Counted from the first letter of the stretch, positions 35,049-44,710 are shown. The stretch is DNA of 57,048 nucleotides from Planctomycetota bacterium (GCA_018814045.1 JAHJAR010000187.1:1-57048), one strand, 5' to 3'. Translations and numbers: made by a program. The notes: a model not told the origin generated them from the sequence alone.

Positions 35049-36613
35049 CACCGTATTCACTGATACTCGGCGAGCGGCCCCTGGACCTGGAGACGCTCGA
35101 CGCCTGCCTGGGGCGGCGGTTGCGCGTAACGCTGGCCGCCGAAGCACTGCAACGCGTGGCCCGCGGGAGGCGCTGGGTTGAGGAAGCGGCCCGGAGCGGG
35201 GCGGCGGTGTACGGGATCAACACTGGTTTTGGCCACCTCCAGAACCGGCGTATCTCGGACGATCAGCTCGAACAGCTACAAGAGAACCTGCTGTTATCGC
35301 ACGCGGTCGCGGTCGGACCGCCCGTGCCGCCCGACATTGTGCGCTGGATGCTGTTGTTCAAGACGCACATGCTGCTGCACGGCCATAGCGGCGCGCGGCC
35401 GGAAACGGTGCGGATGTTGACGGCGTGGCTGGCGGACGATTTGCTGCCGGTTGTGCCCATGCGCGGCTCGCTGGGCGCCAGCGGCGACCTGGCGCCACTG
35501 GCCCACCTGTGCCTACCGCTGCTGGGACGCGGCGAAATGAGTGTGCCACGCCACGCCACCGAGTCCGGCCAAGATGAGCGAGAAGTACATCCGGCGGCGG
35601 AGGTACTGGCCGCCCACGGTTTGCAGCCATTGCGATTGGCATCGAAAGAAGGGCTGGCGCTGATCAACGGCACGCAGTTGATGTCGGCCTACCTGGCCAA
35701 CGTGGTTGTGCGCGCCGGGCGTCTGGCCGATCTGGCGGACGTGATCATGTGCATGTCGCTGGAGGGGCTGCGCGGCAGCATCCGGCCGATGGATGAGCGC
35801 CTGCACGAGTTGCGGCCGCACCCCGGCGCCCAGACTGTGGCCGCGAATATTCGGCGTCACATGGCTGATAGCGAGATACTGCCGTCGCACGCCAACTGCG
35901 AGCGCGTACAGGATCCGTATTCGCTGCGTTGCGCACCGCAGGTACACGGGGCCTTCCGCGAGGCCCTGTGGCACGCCAGCGCCGTCGCGACACGGGAAGT
36001 CAACAGCGTGACCGACAACCCCATCCTCTTCGGCAGCGCGGATGACACGGACGACCAGCCAGTCGAAGCCATCAGTGGGGGCAATTTCCACGGGGCACCG
36101 CTCGCGCTGGTGCTCGACTATCTCGGCATCGCCCTGACCGATCTGGCCAGCATTTCTGAACGGCGGGTTTACCTGCTGCTCGCGGGGCACAGCGGCTTGC
36201 CCGAGTTGTTGATGCAGGAAACCGGGTTGAACAGCGGGTTCATGCTGCCGCAGTACACGGCGGCGGCGCTGGTCAATGAGGCGAAGGTGTTGGCGACGCC
36301 GGCTTCGGTTGATTCGATTCCGACCTCGCTGGGACAGGAAGATCACGTCAGTATGGGGGCAACGGCGGCGCTGAAATGCTACGAGATTCTGGATCGCGCC
36401 GAGACCGTGCTGGCGATCGAACTGATGTGTGCCGCCCAGGCGATTGACTTTCGGATGCCGCTCAAGACCGGCCTCGGCCCACGCGCGGCCCACGAGATTG
36501 TCCGCCGACGCATCACCCACGCCGAAGCCGACCGCCTGTTTGGAGAAGACATCGCCGCGGCGTTGCACCTGTTGCGCGCCAGCGCAGAGCTGCGTGCCGT
36601 GGCGCGGTGCTAG
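35045..36613 (+). CDS. hutH: Histidine ammonia-lyase (histidase) or close relative
   Basis: The first step of histidine degradation is non-oxidative deamination to urocanate. The protein is 522 residues from the ATG at 35045. Motifs: YGINTGFGHLQ, the MIO-forming GSLGASGDLAPLAHL (Ala145-Ser146-Gly147), LINGTQLM, QDPYSLRCAPQVHG, SGGNFHGAPLAL and QEDHVSMGA. All fit HutH; phenylalanine or tyrosine lyases of bacterial type cannot be excluded from sequence alone. No hutU, hutI or hutG is nearby, so a full histidine pathway is not encoded here. Coupled by ATGA to the unknown protein upstream; two dispersed repeats follow. Confidence 0.88.
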   Translation: MTPYSLILGERPLDLETLDACLGRRLRVTLAAEALQRVARGRRWVEEAARSGAAVYGINTGFGHLQNRRISDDQLEQLQENLLLSHAVAVGPPVPPDIVRWMLLFKTHMLLHGHSGARPETVRMLTAWLADDLLPVVPMRGSLGASGDLAPLAHLCLPLLGRGEMSVPRHATESGQDEREVHPAAEVLAAHGLQPLRLASKEGLALINGTQLMSAYLANVVVRAGRLADLADVIMCMSLEGLRGSIRPMDERLHELRPHPGAQTVAANIRRHMADSEILPSHANCERVQDPYSLRCAPQVHGAFREALWHASAVATREVNSVTDNPILFGSADDTDDQPVEAISGGNFHGAPLALVLDYLGIALTDLASISERRVYLLLAGHSGLPELLMQETGLNSGFMLPQYTAAALVNEAKVLATPASVDSIPTSLGQEDHVSMGATAALKCYEILDRAETVLAIELMCAAQAIDFRMPLKTGLGPRAAHEIVRRRITHAEADRLFGEDIAAALHLLRASAELRAVARC

Positions 36614-36757
36614 TGCGGTGTCTCACAAATAACGACATCCTTCCGAGCCGCGACCATGAGGGAGCGCTTGTGTCGGGAACCGGTCGGCGCCGCCGTCAAC
36701 CGCTCTGACGGTCGCGGCTCGGGTTTGGATACGATGCCGTAATTGTGAGACACTACA
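36613..36757. repeat. Repeat family A, full-length stem-loop copy
   Basis: The most complete copy. The outer arms are TGTCTCACAAATAACG (36619-36634) against CCGTAATTGTGAGACA (36737-36752). The inner arms contain CCGAGCCGCGACC (36643-36655) against GGTCGCGGCTCGG (36710-36722). The loop carries GGGAACCGGTCGGCGCCGCCG, shared with the copy at 5.1 kb. It lies between hutH and the peptide transporter on the same strand and abuts a family B copy. Confidence 0.8.
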
Positions 36758-36766
36758 GTAGCGGTC

Positions 36767-36850
36767 CAAGCCCGAAGCGCCTGCGAGGGCCTTACGAGCG
36801 TCGCGCAATCGTGGCCGGGGCCCGCGCTGACGCTTTGGGTTCTGATCCTG
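36767..36850. repeat. Repeat family B, diverged copy
   Basis: AAGCCCGAAGCGCCTGCGAGGG (36768-36789) is the left arm and CGCGCTGACGCTTTGGGTTC (about 36823-36842) the diverged right arm. It matches the copy at 10199-10269 in arm sequence and loop position. The juxtaposition with a family A element suggests intergenic repeats accumulate at the same sites. Confidence 0.65.
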
Positions 36851-36957
36851 TGGGGGCTCCGCACAGCGGCCCGTCGATGGGCGCGGGTGCACGACTCGGG
36901 TACGATTCTCCGCAACGCTTTGTCCCCCCCGGATGAGCAACGAGGGTACGACGGATC

Positions 36958-38949
36958 ATGACCAGCGAGATTTCACAACAGCCCCAGAAGCTTGGCTGGC
37001 GTTTTCCTGCCACGTTCTGGCATGCCAACGGGGCGGAGCTGTGTGAACGTGCGGCCTACTACGGCATGTTCATCACGCTGTTTCGCTACCTCAACGTGGA
37101 CATCGGCTTTACGGACCCGCAAACGGGGGCAGTCACCGCGGCATTCGCCGGCGGCATATACTTCCTGCCGACGTTCATGGGCATCATGGCCGACAAAGTC
37201 GGCTTCAAACAGGCCCTCATCCTCGCGTTCACCCTGCTCACGGCCGGCTACGGCTTGCTCGGCGCCTTCCAACTCAAGCCAACCGCATTGATCGCGTTGT
37301 TCCTGATCATGTGTGGCGGGGCAATCATCAAGCCGGTCATCTCCGGCACGGTGGCCAAGTGCAGCGATTCCGCACACCGGGCTCGCGCCATGTCGATCTT
37401 CTACATGGTGGTCAACATCGGCTCGTTTTCGGGCAAGGGGCTCGCCGCCGAACTGAACCCGCGGCTTGGCATGCAATACATCAACTTCTACGCTGCCGCG
37501 ATGACCTTTGTTGCCCTGCTGCTGATCATCGTTCTATACAAGAACGTCGACACCGCCGGAACGGGCAAGACGGTCAAGGAGGCCCTGCAGGGACTGTGGA
37601 AAGTGATGCAGCATTTTCGCTTTCTGAGCCTGATTCTGATCATCGCCGGGTTCTGGCTGATTCAGGGGCAGCTCTACGGCGCCATGCCAACGTTCATCGA
37701 ACGTGTTTTGGGTAAAGGCTACAAGCCCGAATGGCTGGCGAACATCAATCCACTCACGGTGGTAATCCTCGTCGTGCCCATTACGCACCTGGTGCGTCAC
37801 TTCCGGCCCGAAAACGCGATCGGTATTGGCCTGTTCATCATTCCGTTCACTGCGCTGGTGATCGCCCTGGGGCCGCTGCTGGATTCTGTCACGGGGGGGG
37901 CGATTGACCTCGGGCTGTTCTCGATACACCCCATGGTGATGATGATCATCATCGGTATCGCGCTCCAGGGCCTGGCCGAGTGCTTCCTGTCGCCGAAATT
38001 CCTCGAGTATGCCTCCAAGCAGGCCCCGAAGGGCGAAGTAGGCCTGTACCTCGGCTACCAACACTTGACGACGTTCTTTGCCTGGCTGGCGGGTTTCATC
38101 GCCGCCGGCCTGCTGCTCGATGGGTTTTGCCCGGACCCGCGGGCCCTCGAACCGCAGACGCGACACGAGTGGCGGATGGCAACCGACCCAAAGTATCAGT
38201 TCACGCTCACTGCAGAACAGCGCCCCGATCTGGGCGATCAGATCCCGATCCCGACATCGATCGCCCAGGCGCTCCGAGACCACGCCCTCGAGCTGGCCGA
38301 CAACGTCACGCTCGCGAAACTGGAGCCGGCAGACAGTCGGAAGAGTGACCCCGCGCGCACCTGGAGAATCGAGGAGCAGTTGTTCACCGTGCGGGAAGAA
38401 TGGGCGGCCCAGAGGCCCTGGTGGGCTCTGTGGCGCTCTCCCGACGCCTTGTTGATTACTCCCGACAGCTCGCGCTGGTCGGGCGTACCCGAAGAAGCCG
38501 CGCGCCGCTTCGACCTGCCCGGGAATCTGGCGGGCGACCTTAAGCATGATGCGCCTGTCAGCGAAGGGCTCAGGCGGGCGTTTGCGCAGCGCGGTATCGA
38601 TCTGCCCGAGAACGCCTCTGTAAGAACCGAACGGTCCGCAGATGAAGAGGCTGGCGGAAGGGCCTGGAAGCTCGTCATCAAACATTACTCGATCGAAGAG
38701 TCGAAGCTGGAGACCGACGCCGAAGCCAGATCGGATGGCAGAGAAAAGGCTCTCAGGGACGTGCTGGTCTACTCGAACACGGCCCGAACGCCGGACGAGA
38801 TGCCACCCTTGCCGGACGAGTACCGGCACGCACACTACATCTGGTACGTGTTCGCGGCCATCGGTTTCGCCGCCTTCGGGGCTTTGCTGGTCTTCAAGTT
38901 CGTGACGAATGCGATTGACCGCAGCCGGGCAATCACCGCCGGGGAGTGA
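36958..38949 (+). CDS. POT/PTR2-family proton-coupled peptide transporter
   Basis: Predicted proton-driven importer of di- or tripeptides (MFS superfamily) with 663 residues. Helix 1 carries the ExxER-type motif AELCERAAYYGMFITLF, and helix 5 the family signature SIFYMVVNIGSFSG. Hydrophobic helices continue to about residue 390. A hydrophilic stretch of about 230 residues (390-622, nucleotides about 38122-38824) then interrupts the protein before a last helix (HYIWYVFAAIGFAAFGALLV). Such a long insert near the end is unusual for bacterial POT proteins and resembles the extracellular domain of eukaryotic PepT in size, though it sits closer to the C-terminus. The start ATG at 36958 has GAGGG upstream. 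Confidence 0.88.
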   Translation: MTSEISQQPQKLGWRFPATFWHANGAELCERAAYYGMFITLFRYLNVDIGFTDPQTGAVTAAFAGGIYFLPTFMGIMADKVGFKQALILAFTLLTAGYGLLGAFQLKPTALIALFLIMCGGAIIKPVISGTVAKCSDSAHRARAMSIFYMVVNIGSFSGKGLAAELNPRLGMQYINFYAAAMTFVALLLIIVLYKNVDTAGTGKTVKEALQGLWKVMQHFRFLSLILIIAGFWLIQGQLYGAMPTFIERVLGKGYKPEWLANINPLTVVILVVPITHLVRHFRPENAIGIGLFIIPFTALVIALGPLLDSVTGGAIDLGLFSIHPMVMMIIIGIALQGLAECFLSPKFLEYASKQAPKGEVGLYLGYQHLTTFFAWLAGFIAAGLLLDGFCPDPRALEPQTRHEWRMATDPKYQFTLTAEQRPDLGDQIPIPTSIAQALRDHALELADNVTLAKLEPADSRKSDPARTWRIEEQLFTVREEWAAQRPWWALWRSPDALLITPDSSRWSGVPEEAARRFDLPGNLAGDLKHDAPVSEGLRRAFAQRGIDLPENASVRTERSADEEAGGRAWKLVIKHYSIEESKLETDAEARSDGREKALRDVLVYSNTARTPDEMPPLPDEYRHAHYIWYVFAAIGFAAFGALLVFKFVTNAIDRSRAITAGE

Positions 38950-39003
38950 TGCTGTAAACCCACGCTGGATACGGCGGCCGCGCGGTAAGGCGTACGACGA
39001 AAC

Positions 39004-41151
39004 ATGTTCAGGCGGCGCATCAAGTGGTTCTGGATCCTGCTGACCGCCGTGACGGTCATCATCGTCGCGCGGCTGGTCGAGATGCAGGTGGTGCGGGCCG
39101 ATGAGTACCAGGCGCTCGCCAATCGCCTGCTTATGCGGCCGGTGCGCTACCTGCGGCCACCACGCGGAAGTATCCTTGACCGGCGGGGAACGCCGCTGGT
39201 CAGCGATGAGCCGGCTTCGGACATCAGCGTGCACTACGCGGTGCTGACCGGTCAGGAAGACCATTTGCGGACGGTGGCGCGCGAATTGTGCAAGCCCGGC
39301 GGGCCGGCGGCAGCCAAGAGCACTGCGGAGGTCGTGGCCGAACTGCGCGAGGAGATTCCCGGTCTCTACCGGCGGTTGTCGGAGTTGACCGGCCAACCGC
39401 TGGCGGAGTTCGCGAAACGGGCGGAGGAGACCAGCCGGCGCGTCGAGCGCGTGCGGGCGGTCGTAGCCCGACACGCCGGACACGATCAGCCCGTCGCGGA
39501 GGAGTACGAGCTGCACCCCCTGATCGAGGGTGTGGACAACGATCTGGCTTTGGCGGTGCGGATGGAACTGGAGAAGTACTCCTGGCTGAAGCAACCGCTG
39601 CTGCGGGTCGTGCCAAGTTCGCGGTGGGTGGCGCACGATGTCGACGCATGCGTGCACGTGCTCGGGCGGCTCGGGGCGGTGAGCCGCGAACGGATCGAGC
39701 AAGACCCGCTCGCTGGTGACGATCTCCGCCGTCTGCGGCCTGGCGATCAGTGCGGTATTTCGGGTGTGGAGCGGCTGGCGGAAACGGTGCTGCGTGGCAC
39801 GCGCGGCCGCGTGGTGGACGACTTCGACGGTACCACGTTGGAGTACCGGGAGCCAGAGCGTGGCAGCGACATCTACTTGACGATCGACGCCGACTTGCAG
39901 CGCAGAACGCTGGCCGTGCTGGACGAGGCGGTCAACAGCAGCGTCAATCCGGCCGGCGGGTCGGCGGTCGTGATCGATGTGGCGACGCGCGAAGTGCTCG
40001 TGCTGGCGAGCTACCCGGCATACGAGTACGACCGCTACTCGGCGAACTACGAACGCCTGCGGCGCGACACGCGTTGGACACCCTTGCGCTTCCGCGCGGT
40101 GTCGGGGCAATATCCGCCTGGCTCGACCTGCAAGGCGATTACGCTGATCGGCGGGTTGAGCGAGGGGGTCATCAACGAGCACGAGCGCATCCATTGCACG
40201 GGGCATCTGCTGCCCGACAAACCTGATAGCTTCCGCTGTTGGATCTACAATCAATACGGCGTAACACACGATAGCCGTGACCCGGCCGGGCAGAACGCCG
40301 AGCTAGCCATCCGCAACTCGTGCAACATCTACTTCTACAAAGTTGGCGACCGACTCGGGCCGGCGCGGCTATGCGAATGGTTCTCGCGGTTTGGTTTCGG
40401 GCGGCTTCAGGGCACCGGACTGATCGAGGAGAGTCGGGGAATCGTGCCAACCGAGGAGTGGCTGAAACAGAGCCGGGGGCGGGAGTACCAGGCGGCTGAC
40501 GCGTGGAACTTCGCTATCGGGCAGGGCGAGGTGACGGCGACTCCGCTGCAAACGGCCAATGTCGCGGCCAGCGTTGCGTCGGGCTGCTGGGAGCCGGTGC
40601 ACCTGGCGCGCACCGCAGATGGCGACTACCTCGGACCGGCAGCCGACGCCCCAATCGAATTCGACGAGCAAGCGCTGCGCATACTGCGCGCGGGCATGTG
40701 GCGGGTCGTGAACGAGCCGGGCGGCACGGGGCAGCATGCCCGACTGGATCGGCGGGACTATGAACTGTGCGGAAAGACCGGGTCGGCCCAGGCCATTCCC
40801 AGAGTTGTCACGTCGCGTTTCACGTTCGAGTGGCCGGACGGCACCCGCGAGGTGGTGATCGCCCCGACCAAGGAGGATGCCCGGGCGACCTTCGCCGACG
40901 AACAGCCGACGCTGGTCGGCCGGCACGCGGCCGCGCGTTTTCCAGAGTCGCTGGCTGGTGAGAAGCTGCCCGCGCACGCGTGGTTCATCGGCTATACACA
41001 GTCCACCGAAACGCGGCGCGGGGCGGCGCCGCAGCGCGGGGCCTACGCAATCAGTGTGATCATCGAGTTCGGCGCCAGTGGCGGACGAGTGGCGGGACCG
41101 GTCGCCAAGCAGATCGCAGAGCTGGTACTGGAACGGATGCCAGCCGAATAG
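39004..41151 (+). CDS. Class B penicillin-binding protein (PBP2-like transpeptidase)
   Basis: Peptidoglycan cross-linking transpeptidase of 715 residues. The N-terminus has a short cytoplasmic tail and one membrane helix (about 7-25). The dimerisation domain begins with LRPPRGSILDRRGTPLV. The transpeptidase domain has all three motifs: PGSTCKAI with Ser374 and Lys377, RNSCNIYFYKVG (SxN, Ser439) and CGKTGSAQ (KTG, Lys591). A region at about 75-230 with many Arg/Glu residues is longer than in E. coli PBP2. No rodA, mreC or ftsW is adjacent, so assignment to elongation or division is open. It follows the transporter by about 50 bases on the same strand. Confidence 0.92.
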   Translation: MFRRRIKWFWILLTAVTVIIVARLVEMQVVRADEYQALANRLLMRPVRYLRPPRGSILDRRGTPLVSDEPASDISVHYAVLTGQEDHLRTVARELCKPGGPAAAKSTAEVVAELREEIPGLYRRLSELTGQPLAEFAKRAEETSRRVERVRAVVARHAGHDQPVAEEYELHPLIEGVDNDLALAVRMELEKYSWLKQPLLRVVPSSRWVAHDVDACVHVLGRLGAVSRERIEQDPLAGDDLRRLRPGDQCGISGVERLAETVLRGTRGRVVDDFDGTTLEYREPERGSDIYLTIDADLQRRTLAVLDEAVNSSVNPAGGSAVVIDVATREVLVLASYPAYEYDRYSANYERLRRDTRWTPLRFRAVSGQYPPGSTCKAITLIGGLSEGVINEHERIHCTGHLLPDKPDSFRCWIYNQYGVTHDSRDPAGQNAELAIRNSCNIYFYKVGDRLGPARLCEWFSRFGFGRLQGTGLIEESRGIVPTEEWLKQSRGREYQAADAWNFAIGQGEVTATPLQTANVAASVASGCWEPVHLARTADGDYLGPAADAPIEFDEQALRILRAGMWRVVNEPGGTGQHARLDRRDYELCGKTGSAQAIPRVVTSRFTFEWPDGTREVVIAPTKEDARATFADEQPTLVGRHAAARFPESLAGEKLPAHAWFIGYTQSTETRRGAAPQRGAYAISVIIEFGASGGRVAGPVAKQIAELVLERMPAE

Positions 41152-41172
41152 CGCCCGCGCCGGCAGCTCACA

Positions 41173-42435
41173 TCAATCGCGCGGCGAACCGATCTGCTCC
41201 AGGCGGGGCAGAGCGCTCCCCGACTTGTGCACGGGCCGGGACGACGCCCCACCGTCGCGTCGAACGCCCGTCCCCGCCAGGGTGAAGCACAGGTTATCCA
41301 GGCGAGTCGCGGCCCCCTCCCAGGAGCAGTGCGTTTCGGCTGTCTGCCGCGCGGCGCGGCCGATGGCGGCACGCATTGCGCGGTCCTTGCTCAGCGAGAG
41401 CAGGCCATTGGCTTGGGCGCGGGGCGCGCGGGCGATCCACGTGTTCTCACCATGCCGGGCGGGCAGGCTGCCGACAGCGTGCGGCGTGCACAGGACCGCC
41501 TTGCCCATCGCCCAGCCTTCCATGATCTTGTTCTTGATGCCGGCCCCCGTACGCATAGGCACCACCACGACTGCTGCCTCAGCAATGTAGGGACGGATGT
41601 CCGGCACATGGCCGACCCAGTCGATGCCGCCGATTCCCCGGAGGTGCCGCAATTGCGGCGGATTGCCCTTGCCCAGAATCCACCAGCGCATGCCCGGCCG
41701 GCGCCTCCGAAGAAGCGGCCAGACGCGTTCGGCGAAGAAGCGGACGGCGCTGATGTTTGGGCCGAAGTCCAGCCCACCCCAGAACACGATGCGGTTGTCG
41801 TCCTCGGTCGTGTTGGCCGGCGCGTAGTGCGCGCAGTCCACACCATGCGGGATGTAGTGCACGCGTCCGGCTGGTGCAAAAAACTGGGCGAACCGTTGGT
41901 CGCGCCGCGAGACGACCGTGATCGCGTCGATCTGCCGGTAGTGGCCGCGCTGGTATAGCAAGGCGGCGAGAAACGTCTTCAGGTCGCGCCACTTGCTCAT
42001 ACCGACGCCGAACAGGAGTTCGAGCAGACGGTGCAGGGCTTCGTCATCGACCAAGTCACAGATCGTCGGCACGTTTTCGATACGCGCCAGCGGCGCCAGC
42101 GATTGGGGGGCTACGCCGATCACCACGTCGGGGCGCCAGGTTCGCGTCAGATGCACCAGATCACGTGTGTATTCAAGGTTGATGCCAAAGAAACGCTCCC
42201 AGCGATTGGCCGACAGGCCCTCGGCCGCCAGGTCCACCGGATCCGAAAGCAGGCGCCCGCCTTGGGCTACGCGGCATTCGAAATTGAATGCCGGCAGCGG
42301 CTCTTCCGCTGGCCGCTCAGCCACGTACAGCAGTTCGTGTCGCCGCGCCAAACGCCGGCAGAGCTCGTAGCAATGCAGACGACAGCCGTTGTGCAACGGC
42401 CAAGGGGGCGCGGCGCTGGTTACGATGATGCGCAT
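41173..42435 (-). CDS. Glycosyltransferase family 4-type sugar transferase
   Basis: The 420-residue protein has a GT-B fold with an N-terminal TSAAPPWPLHNGCRLHCYEL and C-terminal donor-binding motifs GIDWVGHVPDIRPYIAEAAV and MRTGAGIKNKIMEGWAMGKAV. The last contains the conserved Glu-x7-Glu-like segment of family 4 retaining transferases. The overall wording resembles glycosyltransferases that accompany exosortase-linked exopolysaccharide clusters, but no exosortase gene is in view. It is the last gene of a minus-strand unit with a polysaccharide deacetylase and an acetyltransferase. The C-terminal 60 residues are low in hydrophobic content and may be dispensable. Confidence 0.85.
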   Translation of the reverse strand: MRIIVTSAAPPWPLHNGCRLHCYELCRRLARRHELLYVAERPAEEPLPAFNFECRVAQGGRLLSDPVDLAAEGLSANRWERFFGINLEYTRDLVHLTRTWRPDVVIGVAPQSLAPLARIENVPTICDLVDDEALHRLLELLFGVGMSKWRDLKTFLAALLYQRGHYRQIDAITVVSRRDQRFAQFFAPAGRVHYIPHGVDCAHYAPANTTEDDNRIVFWGGLDFGPNISAVRFFAERVWPLLRRRRPGMRWWILGKGNPPQLRHLRGIGGIDWVGHVPDIRPYIAEAAVVVVPMRTGAGIKNKIMEGWAMGKAVLCTPHAVGSLPARHGENTWIARAPRAQANGLLSLSKDRAMRAAIGRAARQTAETHCSWEGAATRLDNLCFTLAGTGVRRDGGASSRPVHKSGSALPRLEQIGSPRD

Positions 42436-42457
42436 CAGCCGTGGTCCTTTTCGCCGC

Positions 42458-43432
42458 TCACGAGCACACTCGTCCGGTCAGACGACGTTGCAGGTACTCG
42501 AATCCGTCCACGTACTTGCGAAACAGGTTGTTGTCGTTCGAGCCGCCAATGCGCGCCAGGACGTAGCGGTCGCTCCTGGCCGTCACATAGCCCAGGTGCG
42601 ATGCGCAGGCGCAGAGATAGCCGGCATCACGCACGAGTCCAATGTCGCGCTCGGCGTAGTCGCCTTTCATTCCGTTGGGGTAGCAGAAGCACGTCACCGG
42701 CACGTCGAGTTGCCGCTCGATATCACGCCGCACCCCAAGCGTCTCATCCCGAGCCTGCTGCGAATCGACCTGCGCCAGCAGCGCGTGTGAGCGGGAATGT
42801 GCCCCGATCTCCACCAGCCCCGAATGGGCGAGTTCTCTCAGTTCGGCCCAGGAGAGGAACGCGTACTGCGCGGGCGGGCGGGCAGGAATCGCCACATGAG
42901 CCCGGGCGGCGAGTTCGCCCAACGCCGTCTCACGGTCTGCCGCGTGCATCCGCTTGAGCACGGCCAGCGTCGCCGCGTACCGGGCCGGCGTGAGCTCGGC
43001 GAGGCCGGCGGCCCGGCTGCGCAGGAACCTGAGCTTGTCCGCCCACAACCAGCCGCCGTTATCCGCGAAGCCGCTGACGACGAACAACGTGACCGGCAGA
43101 TCGAGGTCCTTCAGCACGGGAAAGGCCCAGCGCGCGAAATCCGCGTAGCCGTCATCCACGGTGATGGCGACTGTGCGCCGCGGCAACGGTGCACCGACGG
43201 CAATCAGGCGTGCCAGATCGCTCAGGCGAAGCGGGTGGTAGTAGCGTTTCATGTGCACTAGCTGGGTTCGCAGCACGTCGACCCGCACGCGTCCGTCGGG
43301 CACTTCGTCCGGCCCACAAAATCCGTGGTACACCAGAATCCGCGCGCAGCGCGCCGACAGCACGCGCGACAACCGGTAGGTGCCGGTGTTCGCGGCGACT
43401 TCGCGCCCCAGCCGTTTCAATTCGGCAATCAC
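42458..43432 (-). CDS. Polysaccharide deacetylase (NodB-type)
   Basis: A metal-dependent carbohydrate esterase of family 4 that removes acetyl groups from sugar polymers. It has 324 residues from the GTG at 43432, whose GTGA overlaps the stop of the preceding acetyltransferase gene. The reading frame is open further upstream but that part runs antiparallel to no recognisable domain. Motif 1 is VAITVDDGYADF (the paired Asp), motif 2 is EIGAHSRSHALL (the H-x3-H metal ligands), and the later CFCYPNGMKG matches motif 3. There is no clear signal peptide, so it may act on a cytoplasmic or membrane-bound precursor. Confidence 0.9.
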   Translation of the reverse strand: MIAELKRLGREVAANTGTYRLSRVLSARCARILVYHGFCGPDEVPDGRVRVDVLRTQLVHMKRYYHPLRLSDLARLIAVGAPLPRRTVAITVDDGYADFARWAFPVLKDLDLPVTLFVVSGFADNGGWLWADKLRFLRSRAAGLAELTPARYAATLAVLKRMHAADRETALGELAARAHVAIPARPPAQYAFLSWAELRELAHSGLVEIGAHSRSHALLAQVDSQQARDETLGVRRDIERQLDVPVTCFCYPNGMKGDYAERDIGLVRDAGYLCACASHLGYVTARSDRYVLARIGGSNDNNLFRKYVDGFEYLQRRLTGRVCS

Positions 43433-44526
43433 AGTCGGCCCCGTCTCTCGACTTGTGCGTCCACGTCGCAATCGCCCGCGTACAACCGCCACTGCGCCGC
43501 CGACGGCACCGGACATACCCGATCTGCGCTGCATCCGTAAAGGAAGTGCACGCCTGGGCGGCGGCGCGCAAAGGCCCCGCTCGGAAGTGCACGCAACAAC
43601 GCCTCGTCGCTGGTCTGACATTCAAACAGCTCGACCCCCGCGGCGCGCATGCAGTGCTGGATCGCCACCACGAGGCGGCGCAGGGCGTCGTCGGTCAGCT
43701 TCGGTGGGTACAGCAGGTCGACCAGGGAGCCGCGGCGCGGCGCCTCCTCATAGACCCGCCACACTGCCAGCGCCGAAACGGATTGCCCGATCCGCAGGTG
43801 CTTGAGGACATAGCGCGGCGCCGGGCTGGCGAGGTATCGCCAGCGCATGAACGCCGGCGTGCGCGGGATACATGGCTCCGAAGCAAACTTGCTCCACGGC
43901 AGGGCCGTGGTCAGCGGCCAGTCCGCGCTCGCCGGCCAGTCCGCCACCTCAACGGCGCGGAGCAGCGTTACCGGTTCCTGCGGTGAGGCCGACGCACCCT
44001 TGCCGCGCGGCGGGCCTAGTCCCAGGCGCCGGCGCAGCCTCTGGGCCACGCACCGCGCGGGCCGCAGAAACTGCCTGTGGATGGTCATAGTGCCGGCGGC
44101 GCGCCAGCCGCTCTTAGTGAACAGTCCGCACGAGGCTTCTGTCTGGCCGAGACTCATCAGCAGGGGGTAGTCGGCGAACGCGGCGCGCAGCAGTTTGCCG
44201 CCGATACCGCGCCGCTGGTACGCCGGCAGGATGAAGAAATCCACGGTCCACCCGGCCCGCCGCGCTTCGCCTTCGAGTCGGATGTCAACCGGAATGACCC
44301 CGAGTTGGCCGACGGGTTGCCCGTCGACCCAGAACACGTAGATCGGCAGAGTGCTGTCATGGAAGGAGACCGGGTTGTGCTCGAAGAGCCAGCGGCAGTA
44401 GCGCAGGTGGGCCTCCCAAGACTCATCGCCGAAAACAGCCCGCGCCAGTCGCTCGTAGGGCGGGGCGCCAAGTTCCGCGAGCGCGAGGCGTCGGGCTTCC
44501 TCTTTCGTCTTTTCGGCCAGGAGCAT
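43429..44526 (-). CDS. GNAT-type acyltransferase of a polysaccharide cluster
   Basis: The 365-residue protein has an N-terminal GNAT fold with VDFFILPAYQRRGIGGKLLRAAF (acetyl-CoA-binding RRGIGG) and a second half of similar mixed alpha/beta composition. This gives the two-domain size seen in acyltransferases linked to exopolysaccharide loci. It overlaps the deacetylase gene by four bases and heads a three-gene minus-strand unit. Likely it acetylates or otherwise acylates a sugar or lipid carrier that the other two enzymes handle, but this is inferred from context only. Confidence 0.8.
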   Translation of the reverse strand: MLLAEKTKEEARRLALAELGAPPYERLARAVFGDESWEAHLRYCRWLFEHNPVSFHDSTLPIYVFWVDGQPVGQLGVIPVDIRLEGEARRAGWTVDFFILPAYQRRGIGGKLLRAAFADYPLLMSLGQTEASCGLFTKSGWRAAGTMTIHRQFLRPARCVAQRLRRRLGLGPPRGKGASASPQEPVTLLRAVEVADWPASADWPLTTALPWSKFASEPCIPRTPAFMRWRYLASPAPRYVLKHLRIGQSVSALAVWRVYEEAPRRGSLVDLLYPPKLTDDALRRLVVAIQHCMRAAGVELFECQTSDEALLRALPSGAFARRRPGVHFLYGCSADRVCPVPSAAQWRLYAGDCDVDAQVERRGRL

Positions 44527-44710
44527 GGGGGCCTCGCCGGTGATTGAGCGGGCGGAATCTCACAAGGATTATCGACGGGACGGGATGGGTAACTTGACGC
44601 CGCGCTCGCCGGGCAGAAACGGGATATGCCCCCCGGGCGAAGCAAGGCCGGCGGTGGTCCGCGCTCGGCACCGTTCTGGTGATCGCGGCGCAGGACGACG
44701 GAGCGTGGTC

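Noticed and set aside
37534..40269. A 911-codon open frame on the minus strand
   Set aside because: It lies antisense to the POT transporter and the penicillin-binding protein, both with clear motifs. The product is Arg/His/Gln-rich without domains, a common artefact in GC-rich DNA.
44565..44580. AATCTCACAAGGATTATCG as a further family A repeat
   Set aside because: Only the short outer-arm-like word matches; the conserved inner arm is absent.
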